Below are positions 1-10,500 of a stretch of DNA of 64,000 nucleotides, in pieces. The notes beneath the pieces are model-generated. The model did not search any database. It was not told where the DNA came from and saw nothing but the letters and a program-made list of their open reading frames with translations. A program made the position numbers and the translations under genes. This stretch comes from Carposina sasakii (taxonomy: Eukaryota; Arthropoda; Insecta; Lepidoptera; Carposinidae), in the NCBI GenBank assembly GCA_014607495.2, contig CP053157.1, positions 7,874,001 through 7,938,000 of the forward strand. The letters run 5' to 3'. The stretch's first letter is position 1; each line of letters begins with the position of its first letter.

Positions 1-656
1 ATCAACCTAGGTCTGTATTCATTACTAACGTCAGTATCTACCAAGTCAAGGTCTATACCATTATTTGCAACTACATCACATGATTCGACTATGTTAATTT
101 TCTCGAAACGTACTTTATCTACCGACATATGTACAGTCAAACCGATAGCTAGAATTTCACGTCCGATCATAATGTTGTATCGCAAACAATGGTCAGGTAA
201 AACATGAAGGAGTATCTCAAAGTTAATATTGTCAATGTCAATTGTCGTTAAAATTTGCATGGTCGAGGCTATAGAAGTTTGTCATATACCAGTCATAGAA
301 ACATTGTCATAAATTCGCTTACCACTAAATTTCAAAGCAATCGATTCTTTAACTAAGGAACACTCTGAACCTGAGTCGTAAGTAAATGGGAATGACTCAC
401 CAGAGTGACGCAGAGAACCCGAAGGCGCATTCACAATGCACACGTCTACTCGCTTTTCCTTAGCTGGACCAGTTCCAGTGCCGCCGCCGGTACCGTTGTT
501 GATTGTTGTTGTTGTCCTTGATTTTCCTCTTCGGGCAGTCGGATGCATAGTGGCCTTGTTCCCGGCAGTTGAAGCAGGTGATGCGATCGGTTCTCCCTGT
601 AGGTTGGTTGGTCGAGTTATGGTCCCCGTGAAAGGACCTGTGTTTGGACCGGTCAT
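1..656 (-). pseudogene. retropepsin-like pol start, interrupted by a stop codon
   Basis: This frame overlaps the end of gag. It carries an aspartic-protease active-site triplet D-S-G (377-369) in the context FTYDSGSEC, followed by the expected hydrophobic and lysine-rich stretch. A TGA at 284-282 interrupts the frame. Beyond it the same frame stays open to base 1 and contains MIGREIL, which fits the second conserved (I-I/L-G) segment of retropepsins. One in-frame stop inside an otherwise readable domain points to a single inactivating substitution, or a sequencing error. The downstream pol domains are outside the window. Confidence 0.7.
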
Positions 657-1533
657 CTTGCTTCTTCGAATTGGCTTTGTTGCGACATTGAAGAGATTTG
701 TGGCCTAGTTGTCCACAATTAAAGCACTTGATGGTCACAGCAGATCCATTAGGTCGGTTTCTTTTTAGGTCGGGTCCATCACGATAAATACTTGATGAAT
801 AACTTCTCTTCAGGAACGAGACAGCCTTCAGTTCCTTTTGTAAATGGTTACGCGTCTTGATGTCAGTCGTTATAGCAATCCTCTGAACACGTGGCTCTTG
901 TTTTGAAATATGAGCTAAGACAGTGGCTATTGCAATCTGTTCTGTAGTCAGTCCATTCCACCTTGCCATTAAGGATGTTATGAGGGTAGCGGCGTATGAG
1001 GCCAGGCACTCGTTATCTCTCGGTTTCTTGTCGTGCATACTGATGAGAAAGGAAGCAGCAGTTTCAGGACAGTCATACCTTGCTACGAAAAGCTCCTTAA
1101 AATCGGCCCACGTCATATTAGGAAACGATATTGAAGACAGCCAAGATGATGCTTCGCCCTTGAGTGCGTGGCTTAACGCGATCATCAGAGAAGTTCCATG
1201 GCGATGTCGATCTGTGATACACATGTCCGCGGTCGATATCCAAGCTCGGGCGTCGATGTCTCTTTTCTCTGGGTCGAAATCAGGAAGGCGAATAGAGTCC
1301 GAAGATGCAGGTAGTTTTATTGCTTGCACCAACGCCAGAAAATTTTGATTTTGTTGCTCGAAGAGAAGACGCCATTTTTCTTCGCTCGAGTCACTATTTG
1401 AAGCACGTGTTTCATGTGGGTGATCCGGGTTGCATCCCACTTCTGATGACGTATATGGGTCGAGTGGCGTGCCGTTAGGTGTGTCCGACATCTTCCAAAA
1501 TCCGAAATAAAGAATGCGGCGTGTAGTAAACAA
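460..1533 (-). CDS. gag polyprotein of LTR retrotransposon
   Basis: 357-codon ORF for a retrotransposon nucleocapsid precursor. The central part has the tryptophan-rich capsid pattern of Ty3/gypsy gags (ARAWIS, SSWLSS, MTWADFKELF). The C-terminal part is basic and has two CCHC zinc knuckles of form CX2CX4HX4C: CFNCGQLGHKSLQC (about 728-687) and CFNCREQGHYASDC (about 578-537). The first ATG is at 1533, but the methionine at 1491 (MSDTPNG) is an equally plausible start. The ORF overlaps the protease frame by about 200 bases, offset by one base in the downstream (+1) direction, as expected for a frameshifted gag-pol. Gag itself is uninterrupted. Confidence 0.85.
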   Translation of the reverse strand: MFTTRRILYFGFWKMSDTPNGTPLDPYTSSEVGCNPDHPHETRASNSDSSEEKWRLLFEQQNQNFLALVQAIKLPASSDSIRLPDFDPEKRDIDARAWISTADMCITDRHRHGTSLMIALSHALKGEASSWLSSISFPNMTWADFKELFVARYDCPETAASFLISMHDKKPRDNECLASYAATLITSLMARWNGLTTEQIAIATVLAHISKQEPRVQRIAITTDIKTRNHLQKELKAVSFLKRSYSSSIYRDGPDLKRNRPNGSAVTIKCFNCGQLGHKSLQCRNKANSKKQDDRSKHRSFHGDHNSTNQPTGRTDRITCFNCREQGHYASDCPKRKIKDNNNNQQRYRRRHWNWSS

Positions 1534-1931
1534 GCTTAATTAGGAATCTCAAACACTTTCACTGTATCTACGCACAAGATTACTAGGATTCTAGCGGATA
1601 ACGTAGAAACGTGGTAAGTACAAGACAGAGGCTGATTAGCACCCGTGCTTCGCTCCACAGACGCAACAAAAAGAACAGAATACCCTCCGGCTCAATTCAA
1701 ACGATCCGGTGGTCGTTGTAAATCTACAGTGGCGCCCTCTCAGTACTCTGTCTTGTCTTTACCCAAGTGACAGCTGTCCTCCAGTCAGTGATAGCTGTCG
1801 ACTTGACGTTTCTAACTTCAACGATTGAAAATAGATGGCGTTGGAGATCCGACTGTAGGATATGACATCTTGATCTCCGACATACATATATACATAATAG
1901 TCACGCCCATTATCCCCCAAAGTGGTGTATA

Positions 1932-2200
1932 TACAGGGTGTAACAAAAGGGGTATGTTAACCGAAAAGCTATGAATATAACCCACTATAAAGAACCTATC
2001 ACCAAAATTTGAGACTAAAAATCACATATTTATTTGTTCAGATAGTATGGAGAACACCTAACCCACTCGGGAATATTATGAACATACAATCTTGAAAAAT
2101 AAACATGCGATTTCTAGTCTAAAAATTTCGGGATATGTTATCTACAGTGGGTTGTTTTTATAGTATTTCGCTTACCATACCCTTTTTGTTACACCCTGTA
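1932..2200. mobile_element. MITE, CAGGGTGTAACA family, copy 1
   Basis: Non-coding 270-base element with inverted ends: CAGGGTGTAACAAAA at the left and TTTTTGTTACACCCTG at the right, flanked on both sides by TATA. The interior is itself loosely palindromic: the segment with 'aaaatttgagac' on the left is mirrored by 'gtctaaaaattt' on the right. Close relatives sit at 38767-39039 and, decayed, at 61381-61838. The TA-rich flanks suggest a Tc1/mariner-like mobiliser, but no transposase is present to prove it. Confidence 0.8.
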
Positions 2201-2289
2201 TATACTGCTACTTGTTATATTTGCTATTGATACTAAATTATTTGCAGTTTAATGTCATAAAGAGGACTATACTAACTAACACACGTAAA

Positions 2290-2345
2290 CTTTTGCACAA
2301 AATGTTCGGAAAAATCCCGGATTTTTTTCCCGGGATTTTGTGGAT
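2290..2345. repeat. small AAAATCCCGG hairpin
   Basis: Near-perfect inverted repeat: 'aaaatcccgg' is followed by a T-run and then 'cccgggatttt'. It is a short hairpin of unknown function in repeat-rich intergenic DNA. Confidence 0.45.
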
Positions 2346-2451
2346 CTAAAAAAAACTAAGTAGATACATAAAATTATACTAGGTTATAGAAATGGTAAAA
2401 TAGACACGTAACATAATTACCTACTTATGAATATCATTTTTAAATACGAAA

Positions 2452-2661
2452 TCACTACATATTATAAAACAAAGTCGCTTTCTGATGTCTGTCCCTATGT
2501 ATGCTTAGATCTTTCAAACTAGGGAGCGGATTTTTTTGATGCGGTTTTTTTAATAGATAGAGTGATTCACAAGGAAGGTTTATAATGTAACTAGGGACCC
2601 GCCTCGGCTTCGCACGGGAGTAAGGCACTCTCACGCGGGCAAAGCCGTGGGCGGGCGTTAG
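2452..2661 (+). mobile_element. short non-autonomous Helitron
   Basis: It starts A|TCACTACATATTATAAAA, the usual start of lepidopteran Helitrons (TC, then an AT-rich stretch ending in ATTATAAA). It ends with a GC-rich segment, 'ccgtgggcgggcg', followed by TTAG|T, one base off the canonical CTAG|T. An internal 'ctagggacccgcctcgg' looks like a second, oppositely oriented Helitron 3' hairpin end. No coding capacity. Confidence 0.65.
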
Positions 2662-3061
2662 TACAATCTAAAACATACTATAAAGTATCTATGTAGGTAG
2701 GTATTTAACGTTTTCTACGTAAGTCTTTTTTACGTAAGGTCTCTCTTTTTTAACTTTTGTTACACTACGATTTCCCAAGTCTACTTACTAAATAAATATA
2801 GTATTTTATATTATGTATTTGCGCGCGAAAAAACAAGCACAGAACCGGCGTTGACAGTGGTCACGGCGGTACTGAATGTTCCGAGCGAGACTGGCCAGTG
2901 CAAGGATTAGAACACAGCGTAGTTGTAGATGTGTTTTTTATTAATTGTTAATTATCTACAAAATTTACAAAAAATGTACTTTGGCCATAAACTAGATCTG
3001 ATAAAGCGCTATTCAACTATGCAGGTTTCGTGTTGATATTCACAGTAGTTTTCAAGATATT

Positions 3062-3857
3062 TCTACACTAATATTATAAAGAGGAAAACTTTGTTTGTTT
3101 GGTTGTAATGAATAGGCTCAAAAACTACTGGACCGATTTCAAAAATTCTTTCACCGTTAGAATCCTTATTGGACCTGGATGAACATAGGCTATAAGAATT
3201 TCCCGATATTCCCACGGGAAGGCGACCAACGGGAATTCTATATTTTTTACGAAAACCGCTATACATATGAAGCTGAAATCGGGCATATATGTTCATTGGG
3301 GACAGCGAGGGAGGACTAAAAACGGATTTCCCGAAATTCCCACGGGAAGGGGACAAACGGGAATTCATAGTTTTTACGAAAACCGCTATACATATGAAGC
3401 TGAAATCGGGCATATATGTTCATTGGGGACAGCGAGGGAGGACTAAAAACGGATTTCCCGAAATTCCCACGGGAAGGGGACAAACGGGAATTCATAGTTT
3501 TTACGAAAACCGCTATACATATGAAGCTGAAATTGTGCATATATGTTCATTAGGGACTGCGAGGAAACACTAGAACGGATTTCCCGAAATTCCCACGGGA
3601 AGGAGACCAACGGGAATTATTTATTTTTTACGAAAACGGTTAAACATGTGAATCTGAAGTTGAGCATATATGTTTATTTGGGACCCCGAGGAAGCACTGG
3701 GAACGGATTTCCCGAAATTCCCACGGGAAGGGGACAAACGTGAATTAATTTTTTACGACAACCGCGATAACATATAGGCTACTTTTTACACTTAACATAT
3801 AGGCTACTTTTTATTTTTTCTGTAGTCCACGCGGACGGAGTCGCGGGCGTCCACTAG
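3062..3857 (+). mobile_element. non-autonomous Helitron with internal 127-bp tandem repeats
   Basis: The start TCTACACTAATATTATAAA and the end (hairpin 'gtccacgcggac..gtccac', then CTAG at 3854-3857 followed by T) are the terminal signals of Helitrons. The interior holds five tandem units of 126-128 bases, aligned by 'cccacgggaagg' at 3211, 3339, 3466, 3592 and 3720. The open frames crossing this segment are a by-product of the repeats and not genes. The preceding base is T instead of the usual A. Confidence 0.8.
3195..3775. repeat. 127-bp tandem repeat, 5 units
   Basis: Head-to-tail units with the order 'cccacgggaagg', 'caacgggaatt', 'ttacgaaaaccg', 'catatatgttcatt', 'ggactaaaaacgg'. The second and third units are virtually identical. 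The outer ones are diverged, as expected from local slippage or unequal exchange inside the Helitron. Confidence 0.85.
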
Positions 3858-4051
3858 TCGCTTATAAAAACGTAAAAAAGGTAATTTTCAAATCGAAATT
3901 CTATCGAGAATTTTTTAAGTAATTCAGTTTCCACGTTGGCCACAAACTTGATAAAGATTTAAATAATAACATATAAAAAAATTAGAGCTGTGGTAATCGG
4001 ACAAGTATTTAAAAAATCGATTCTAAAATGCCTCTTTTGTCTGATCACACC

Positions 4052-4228
4052 GCCTTAAATGAGGTGAATACCTCAAAATGAGGTGTACCTCGCGAGGAGA
4101 ACTCGAGGTTCATTACCATTCACTCAATCAATATCCAGTCTTATTACCCTTACATAGAGTTGCTTTTGGTTAAATGAGGTGAACACCTCAAAATGAGGTG
4201 TACCTCGCGAGGAGAATTGAGGTCCTCC
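4052..4228. repeat. duplicated palindromic GAGGTG/CACCTC block
   Basis: Two copies, about 54 bases each and 118 bases apart (start about 4054 and about 4172). Each contains three adjacent small palindromes: GAGGTGAACACCTC, GAGGTGTACCTC and CCTCGCGAGG. The sequence between the copies is unique. It could be the end of an unrecognised transposon or a protein-binding cluster. I cannot tell which. Confidence 0.6.
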
Positions 4229-4229
4229 C

Positions 4230-5225
4230 TCATCCTCGTTTCGATATGACGAGTTACCCATCGCTAATGGAGAGATGGATCGTGAGCAGAGGCGGCTGCT
4301 GACATTTTTAGATGTGATGGTGCAAGTTCAACCGTACACTTATAAAAAATCAGATGACCTAATGAAACACATTAAAGACAACCATATCGCGTTCTAACTC
4401 GCACTAAGCGACCTCTAGTGGCCGCATACGCGAATTAAAGTGAGCGGCGCTCCAGGTGAGGTTAATTTTTCATACGAAATCTTCTGTTTCACGCGCCGGC
4501 CTATGTCGGTATGTCACTTTCGCACTCATTGAATACAGTACTAGGAATCGTACCAAATTTCGTTTCATTGGAGCGCGATTGCTAGAGCTCCATTCGATAC
4601 ATAAGATTACAACGTACTTGAGACGAACGCGTAGACACTATTGTATAAACATAGTAGAATTGAAAGATAATTATAAATATAGAGAAATATAGATTGCCTA
4701 TGTAATCTTCGTGAGTGGGAGTGCACCGCACCATCGCTCCTTAGGACGAGCCGCCAGTGATCGTGAGGATTATAATTAGAATTGAAATGCCTGAAAACAA
4801 ACTACAAGCAAGCTAAATCGGAAGAGCAATATGGGCGCGGTTTTTACGCGATAGACGAGAAAATTATTGAAGTGTGCAATTTTCTGTGTGCATTTAAAAA
4901 TAGCTCTATAGACGTTTTTTCATACCTGGCATTTTCCCGCCGAAGTCATCTTCAGGTTCCCTTGGCCCAGGTTTGGGAAATAACGGGAATATGAGGTTAG
5001 TTCTCCAGCTAGCTCTTAAAGGATGCTCTAGCATGGGCGTCCTCATAACCGCGGGAAACCTCAGGGTTAGTTTTATGTCATCAGGCCATTCCGTCGCATC
5101 TACGGAAATAGCAAATTATGAAAGAGGCTGGTTCATATTTCAAAAACTAAGACGAAGCACAGGTGAGCACTTTGGTATGGAATGCCGCACCTACAGTCCT
5201 ACCTACGTATGAGCATAACAAAAAA
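4230..5225. other. no recognisable gene
   Basis: Several short ORFs cross this kilobase on the plus strand (4275-4395, 4456-4692, 4782-4994, 4973-5212). None shows a family motif, splice logic or a neighbour that would support it. The segment is compositionally like decayed transposon sequence and lies inside or next to an ABCA intron. Confidence 0.4.
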
Positions 5226-5246
5226 GGTGGATGTGCCATTGTTCTT

Positions 5247-5311
5247 GGTATGGTATGGTATGGTAGAACGGGCTTGTTTCCGCAACTCGACGTCTGTGCG
5301 CCTATTTTGCG
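5247..5311 (-). mobile_element. LINE 3' UTR fragment
   Basis: The reverse complement closely matches the 3' tail of the LINE at 30240-30755: GGTATGG repeats, then 'cttgtttccgcaactcgacg', then 'tgtgcgcctattttg'. It is therefore a 5'-truncated minus-strand insertion of the same family. Confidence 0.7.
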
Positions 5312-5587
5312 TAAGTGCCATTGTTCTTAGACAATGTTTCTCTTAAAAAAATCCCAAATGATTTAGCTGACACTTTTTCGTTCCATGATACTTCTGTAAA
5401 TTCTCTGTGAGATGAAAGACAATTTGTGTTTCTTTTAAACTGATGGCCAATAAGTTCTAATAAACGGGCCCATACCATTATTATAATTAGGTATTTGCAG
5501 GATATAGCTATAGGTCATAAGTATTTTTATAACTTTCATAATGGAAAAACTAATCAGATACCTGACCCAAGTAAACAGAATACTCAC

Positions 5588-6343
5588 TTTCCATGTTATC
5601 ATCATATTGGATTCCAACAAGAATCCTATTCATAGCATTGTGCTGAGTCAGCGCTTTCTCCATTTCTTTGGCATTCCTGTAGCCATGAGGGGAAGGCAAC
5701 ATGGCAGGGTCAAATAACATAGCCAGAAATACATTTAAATTATCCAATGTTACTTTTGTCATTGCATCTTGGGTAACTCTCCTGGTCAATGGGTTTTCAG
5801 GAGAAAATGCCAAAGACCCTTGTCTAGAGCTAGATGTAATATTACCTCTAAAATACAATACAATTTATTAGGAACATGTAATTATTATAATCTTCTGAGA
5901 AACTATATTTAAATATTTCATACTATTCACAAAAGATGTAAAGGTTATTCTTTATTTATATTCAGTTTTCAGGAGTTTCAGTACATATTCCAAAGTGGTT
6001 TTTGTGCAGAAATGTGCAAAATATAGACCTACTCTAGCCTATTAAGTCCCCAAGTGGTAAGTGTTGTAGTTGTAGAGGGCAGAAAGTGCTCACGAAAAGC
6101 AAATAAAATATAAATAGGTAGCTACCAAACTCACAAGTCTCTTCCAGAGATATTAAAGTATGTTGGTGAAAACTCTTTATAAGCAACAGCAGGATTTGAT
6201 TTTGGATCTACAAGGCACCTTATCAATATAAGAAACATAGAAAAAACTACAGGAGAGGCTATTTCAAAAACAGTTTGCCATTTATGTCTTCTTTGCAGTA
6301 GGAAATTTTTCCAAATGAGAAGTCTCAATTTCTTCAAAGTCAT
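5588..6343 (-). CDS. ABCA-type ABC transporter, N-terminal exons (partial)
   Basis: Two exons join in phase: 6343-6135 (donor GTGAGT) and 5847-5588 (acceptor TTTTAG, donor GTGAGT). The start is MTLKKLRLLIWKNFLLQ, the cytosolic lead typical of ABCA proteins. A first membrane span follows (TVFEIASPVVFSMFLILI), then the start of the large extracellular loop. The 5' leader seems to be spliced: 'cattttag|ctaag' sits 16 bases upstream of the ATG. The family are full-length lipid exporters of about 1,600 residues or more, so most of the gene is missing here. A possible further exon at about 5532-5460 would need a 55-base intron and is unproven; the rest may lie left of the window behind transposon-filled introns. 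The gene is divergent from the protease at 7598. Confidence 0.75.
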
Positions 6344-6361
6344 TGCGTGTGTGTCTTAGCT

Positions 6362-7597
6362 AAAATGAAGAAAGAAAAATATGTAGTCAACAGATAGTTA
6401 TTATGTATATTAGGTACCTACCTACCTAATCTTCAGGAATAGAATAAGGGGTTCCCAGATAAAAAAGAAAAACTATGAAAGTTGGATAGTTTTTTGCAGG
6501 TGTTCTTTTATATAGTAAAATCGGTAAGTTATTGTTCCTAGATAATGGAAAATAGAGATATTTTAATGAAATCTGAGTGCTCAAAGTACAGCCTCAAAGG
6601 CCTTTTCATTGAAATAGTAATTAAATTGAAGGGTCAATCGACCCATCAAATTAAATAAATATCTATTATTGGACGAATATATCCACATTATTAGAATTAA
6701 TATGCGACTTACCAATACTTAATGGCTATAATTATGGAATCATTTAAATGAATATACTCCTCCCATTAAATTATTTAGCGAAAATAATTAAAACCGAACG
6801 CACATTCGCCCGTCACGCGCGACATGACTTTTTTGACTGACTTTTATATTTTTTCTAACTGTCACTGTCACTGTCACATTTGACCAGGGGCCGTTAAAAG
6901 GAATTTTTTTTGGCTGCGACATGGCTGTAAGGACTTAGATTCTCTAAATTTTGCATTCATGGACTAAAACAAAACAAGAAAACTCTCTCTATGCTCTTTT
7001 CAAAATGGATTCAACGGGAAAATCTGGAAGGGAGCGGGTGTAATTTTCTTGTGAAAATCAAAATTTATTTATAAATTATTTATTTATTTATTATTCTTTA
7101 AATATTCTAGAAGTTAAAATTAGGTACAACGTCCCACAAAACTGCTTGCGTCCGTAAAGTGATGTTTTCTGGTAGATAAGTTATATTTTGTTTACTTGTA
7201 ATGTGAATCTAGTGCGTGTGCATGGTTTTATATGCAGGTAAGCTAAGTGCTAAGTAAAACTTTAGTCGGAATACGATCTTTTCATGGGCTCATATAAGTT
7301 TTTTCTGCAATTCTTTTTGATCTTTACTAATTTTACACTCATTCTTGAAGATTTTCCCGACGTTTCCATTCATTATCATCCTTATCATCCATCATAAATT
7401 CAGAAATCATTTACTATAGACAATGGCTGTATGGGCTTAGTTCCCCTTGCCTTTCCTTAGGGATAAACCAATCTAAAAAAAATCTTTTCAAAATGGCGTT
7501 TACTTCAGTCGTACGTAGATGACATATCATTGTTTTTGTCAGAGTTTCTTTGTAGAATATGTTGTTATTTCATTTATTTCTTTTATAATATCCTACT
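6362..7597. promoter_or_regulatory. shared upstream region of divergent ABCA and USP genes
   Basis: About 1.2 kb separates the start codons of two divergently transcribed host genes. It is AT-rich apart from a more GC-rich island at about 6795-6900, which contains a triple CTGTCA repeat (6859-6877). No convincing TATA box/initiator pair was found. The island is a reasonable location for a bidirectional promoter, by position and composition only. Confidence 0.4.
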
Positions 7598-10500
7598 ATG
7601 TCAAGTACTAATCTATCTTCTGTATTAAAATCATGCTCCGAAAGTGAACTAATAAGTGAGGTCTCGGAGGCCAACATGACATCAAAGCAAGTGGAAGGTT
7701 CACGGTTAAAGCGTACTTTTACCTTGCCTCGCAATCCTTTTGGGACAAATAAACCTAGTTCCAGTAAAATTTATAAAAACAATGATATTGATAAACCATC
7801 AAGTGCCAGTTCTGTGATAGGAGAGCCTCAGAAAGAGGAGAGTGTAATTGAGAGGAAATTGTTCAGAAGGCCATCATGGAAGAGATTCCTGAATAAGATT
7901 GCACAACATATGAGTACTGTAAATGTAGCTGGCGTAAGTACTTACTGTACTGTGCACTTCGTCTATGTAATTTTGAAGATTGTTAATGTTACTGAATGTT
8001 TTAGGTAAAATCTTCCCAAATTGTGATGAATGGTGATCGTATACCTTGCAGTGGAGATCCACCATGGCCACCTGGGACCACACCGGCAACCACTGGGATT
8101 AAAAATCATGGGAACACATGTTACATGAATGCAGTGTTACAGTGCCTTTCACATACAGATGTTATAGCAGAATATTTTGTGTTAGATCATTATAAGGTAT
8201 ACAAATCCATTTTCCAATATAATGTGTAAATATTTCATTATGTACTAGGCACTTGGTGTCATAGACTACAATAGAGAAAGTGTTACAACAAATCAGCAAT
8301 TTTGCTTGTGCTGGGCACAACATCATGAAGCAATACTGGCACTCTATAGACTTATGTCTATTCTATGCTATGTTAATTAACTAAATTTTTTTATAATTTA
8401 CTCTATTCTGTTACATATGATTACTAAGTTATAATAGTGTATATTAGGTATACATATAGTAATATGCCATGTTGTTCAAATAATATTTAAAATTATAGGT
8501 GGATTTGCAAAAAAGGAACAAAATAAATTCAAAAAAATATGGAACAAGAGGGGAAGTAACAGAACAACTGGCAGCTTTGTTGAAAGCATTGTGGGCTTGT
8601 CACTATACACCAGATATGAGTACATTATTTAAGGTATGTAAATTCATATTGGATAGAATTTTTAGCAACATAGTGTTGAAGTTGTTTATATTACCCATTG
8701 ATCAGGTGAGGTTTGAAGAATCTGTAATGGTTAATGAGAACAGCACTACTTAGGTACTTATCTAGTCAACTGAAGTTTAATGAGATACAATGTAGACATG
8801 GGTCGTACTTGACAATTTGCATACCAGGGCTTCAAAGTACGTCCATCAATACCGTACCAGGGCTAAAAACCAGGCTTCCAGATACTTTGAAGTATTTTTT
8901 AACTATGTAGGAAATTGATCCTTATTGTGACTGAAATAAGGAACATTATAGCGATTGATATCGATATAAACAGCGAAATACTTTAAATACTTCATTCTCT
9001 TACTCGTATGTACCATACTTGTTGTTGGAAGTTTTAATTACAGTATGTATGTATGTACCAAAAAAAGAGTTTCACAGTGCACAAACTTCCTACTCCTGCA
9101 CACTTTTGGAGATCTAAACCGGGTACAGCTCCTGCGTTGTCAGCAGAAGCGGGCACAGCACATCTATTAGACTGCCCACTATTGCACACTTTTGGAGGTC
9201 CAAACCAGGTACAGCTCCTGCGACGTCAGCAGAAGCAGGCATAGCACATCCTTTAGACTGCCCACTTTTGCACACTTTTGGAGGTCCAAAACGGGTACAG
9301 CTCCGGTGCCGTCAGCAGAAGCGAGCACAGCACATCCATTAAACTGCCCATTTTTGTACACTTTTGGAGGTCCAATTTGGGTACAGCTCCGGTGCCGTCA
9401 GCAGCAGCGGGCACAGAATTTCCATAGACTGCCTACTTTTGCACACTTTTGAAACTTCATATGTCAGCAGGAGCTTGCTCACGTATAGTCGTGCTTCATA
9501 TTTCGATTCCGCTGTACAAAGTATGTACTGTAAACAAACAACTTGTTCCAAGTTGTTAATAAGGTTTTTCAAGAAATATTATCCTAATTTTGTTAGACAT
9601 AAAGCACATAATCGTGCTACAAAATAAATACCTACAATGAATAAATACCTTCAAGTATTCCACGGGTTGCCGGGCGCCGATGCCTAGGTACTAAAGTATT
9701 TCAGAGAAAAATAGTCCTTATTTCAATAAGGCTGCGTGTTATAATCTCGCTGGCAAAAAAAAAACTTTTTTACTTTGAAAGTATTTTCTTTCAGATAGCG
9801 CGATTATACACCTTAATAGATATAGCCTAAGGTTTAATTTTTCACTACGATACTTGCAACGTAAATACTTTCAGTCTTCCACATATTTCGGCCCGTACCT
9901 GGTTGCAGGGCGCCGCCGATGCCTAATAAAGTATTTCATAGAAAAATAGTCCTTATTTCAATATTATTGCGTGTTATAATCCCTCTGGCAAAAAAAAAAG
10001 TTTTTTACTTTGAAAGTATTTTCTTTCACATAGCACGATTATACACCTTAATACATAGATATAGCCTAAGGTTTAATTTTGGATTCAAACTATCACTACG
10101 ATACTTGCAAGGCAAATACCTTCAAAGTCTTCCGCGTATTTCGGCCCGTACCTGGTTTACGTACTTCCAAGTAAAAACCTGCCGGGCTAGCACGACCACG
10201 ATAAGTAGATATACGATAAAGGATTTCGTATCGTATCTTTACCACCATAATTATCGATGTCGCGAGCATGACCAATGGAACGATACGTTACGTTAAGATT
10301 TATCCCGTGTTATGATACGATAAGGCGCGAGATAAGTTAAACAAATGTTTCTAGAGTAATTTTTTTTTTTTTTTTCAATTGTCGTTCATTCTTTTTTTTT
10401 CTTTTTTTCCTTTTTGACATCAGATGTCATGTTAACTGCTCTAACATGACCAGCGAAACACGATACAATAAACCTATTTATCGACTAGCTGTCAAAATAC

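Larger units (their letters stand above)
1..1900 (-). mobile_element. Ty3/gypsy-like LTR retrotransposon, 5' part (gag + protease), degenerate
   Basis: Read on the minus strand, the window edge cuts an LTR retrotransposon inside its pol region. The gag ORF lies at 1533-460. A retropepsin-like frame starts in an overlapping frame at 656, meets a stop at 284-282, and is then open again to base 1. The sequence upstream of gag (about 1540-1890) should hold the leader and 5' LTR. I could not fix LTR ends or a primer-binding site there. A TGT...ACA block around 1884-1711 is only a candidate. Reverse transcriptase, RNase H and integrase would lie left of the window. Confidence 0.8.

Noticed and set aside
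436..1348. Plus-strand ORFs of 90 and 141 codons
   Set aside because: They are antisense shadows of the gag and protease frames, which carry clear zinc knuckles and a D-S-G motif on the minus strand.
3063..3743. Five overlapping ORFs on both strands
   Set aside because: They repeat the same peptide because of the 127-bp Helitron array; there is no codon bias or family.
5435..5620. 61-codon minus-strand ORF as ABCA exon 3
   Set aside because: The frame from its ATG runs through the exon 2 donor in another phase. A spliced variant needs a 55-base intron with a poor acceptor, so it is only mentioned as a possibility.
9053..9627. ORFs through the minisatellite
   Set aside because: They are a by-product of a stop-free 86-bp unit read in shifting frames, inside a protease intron.
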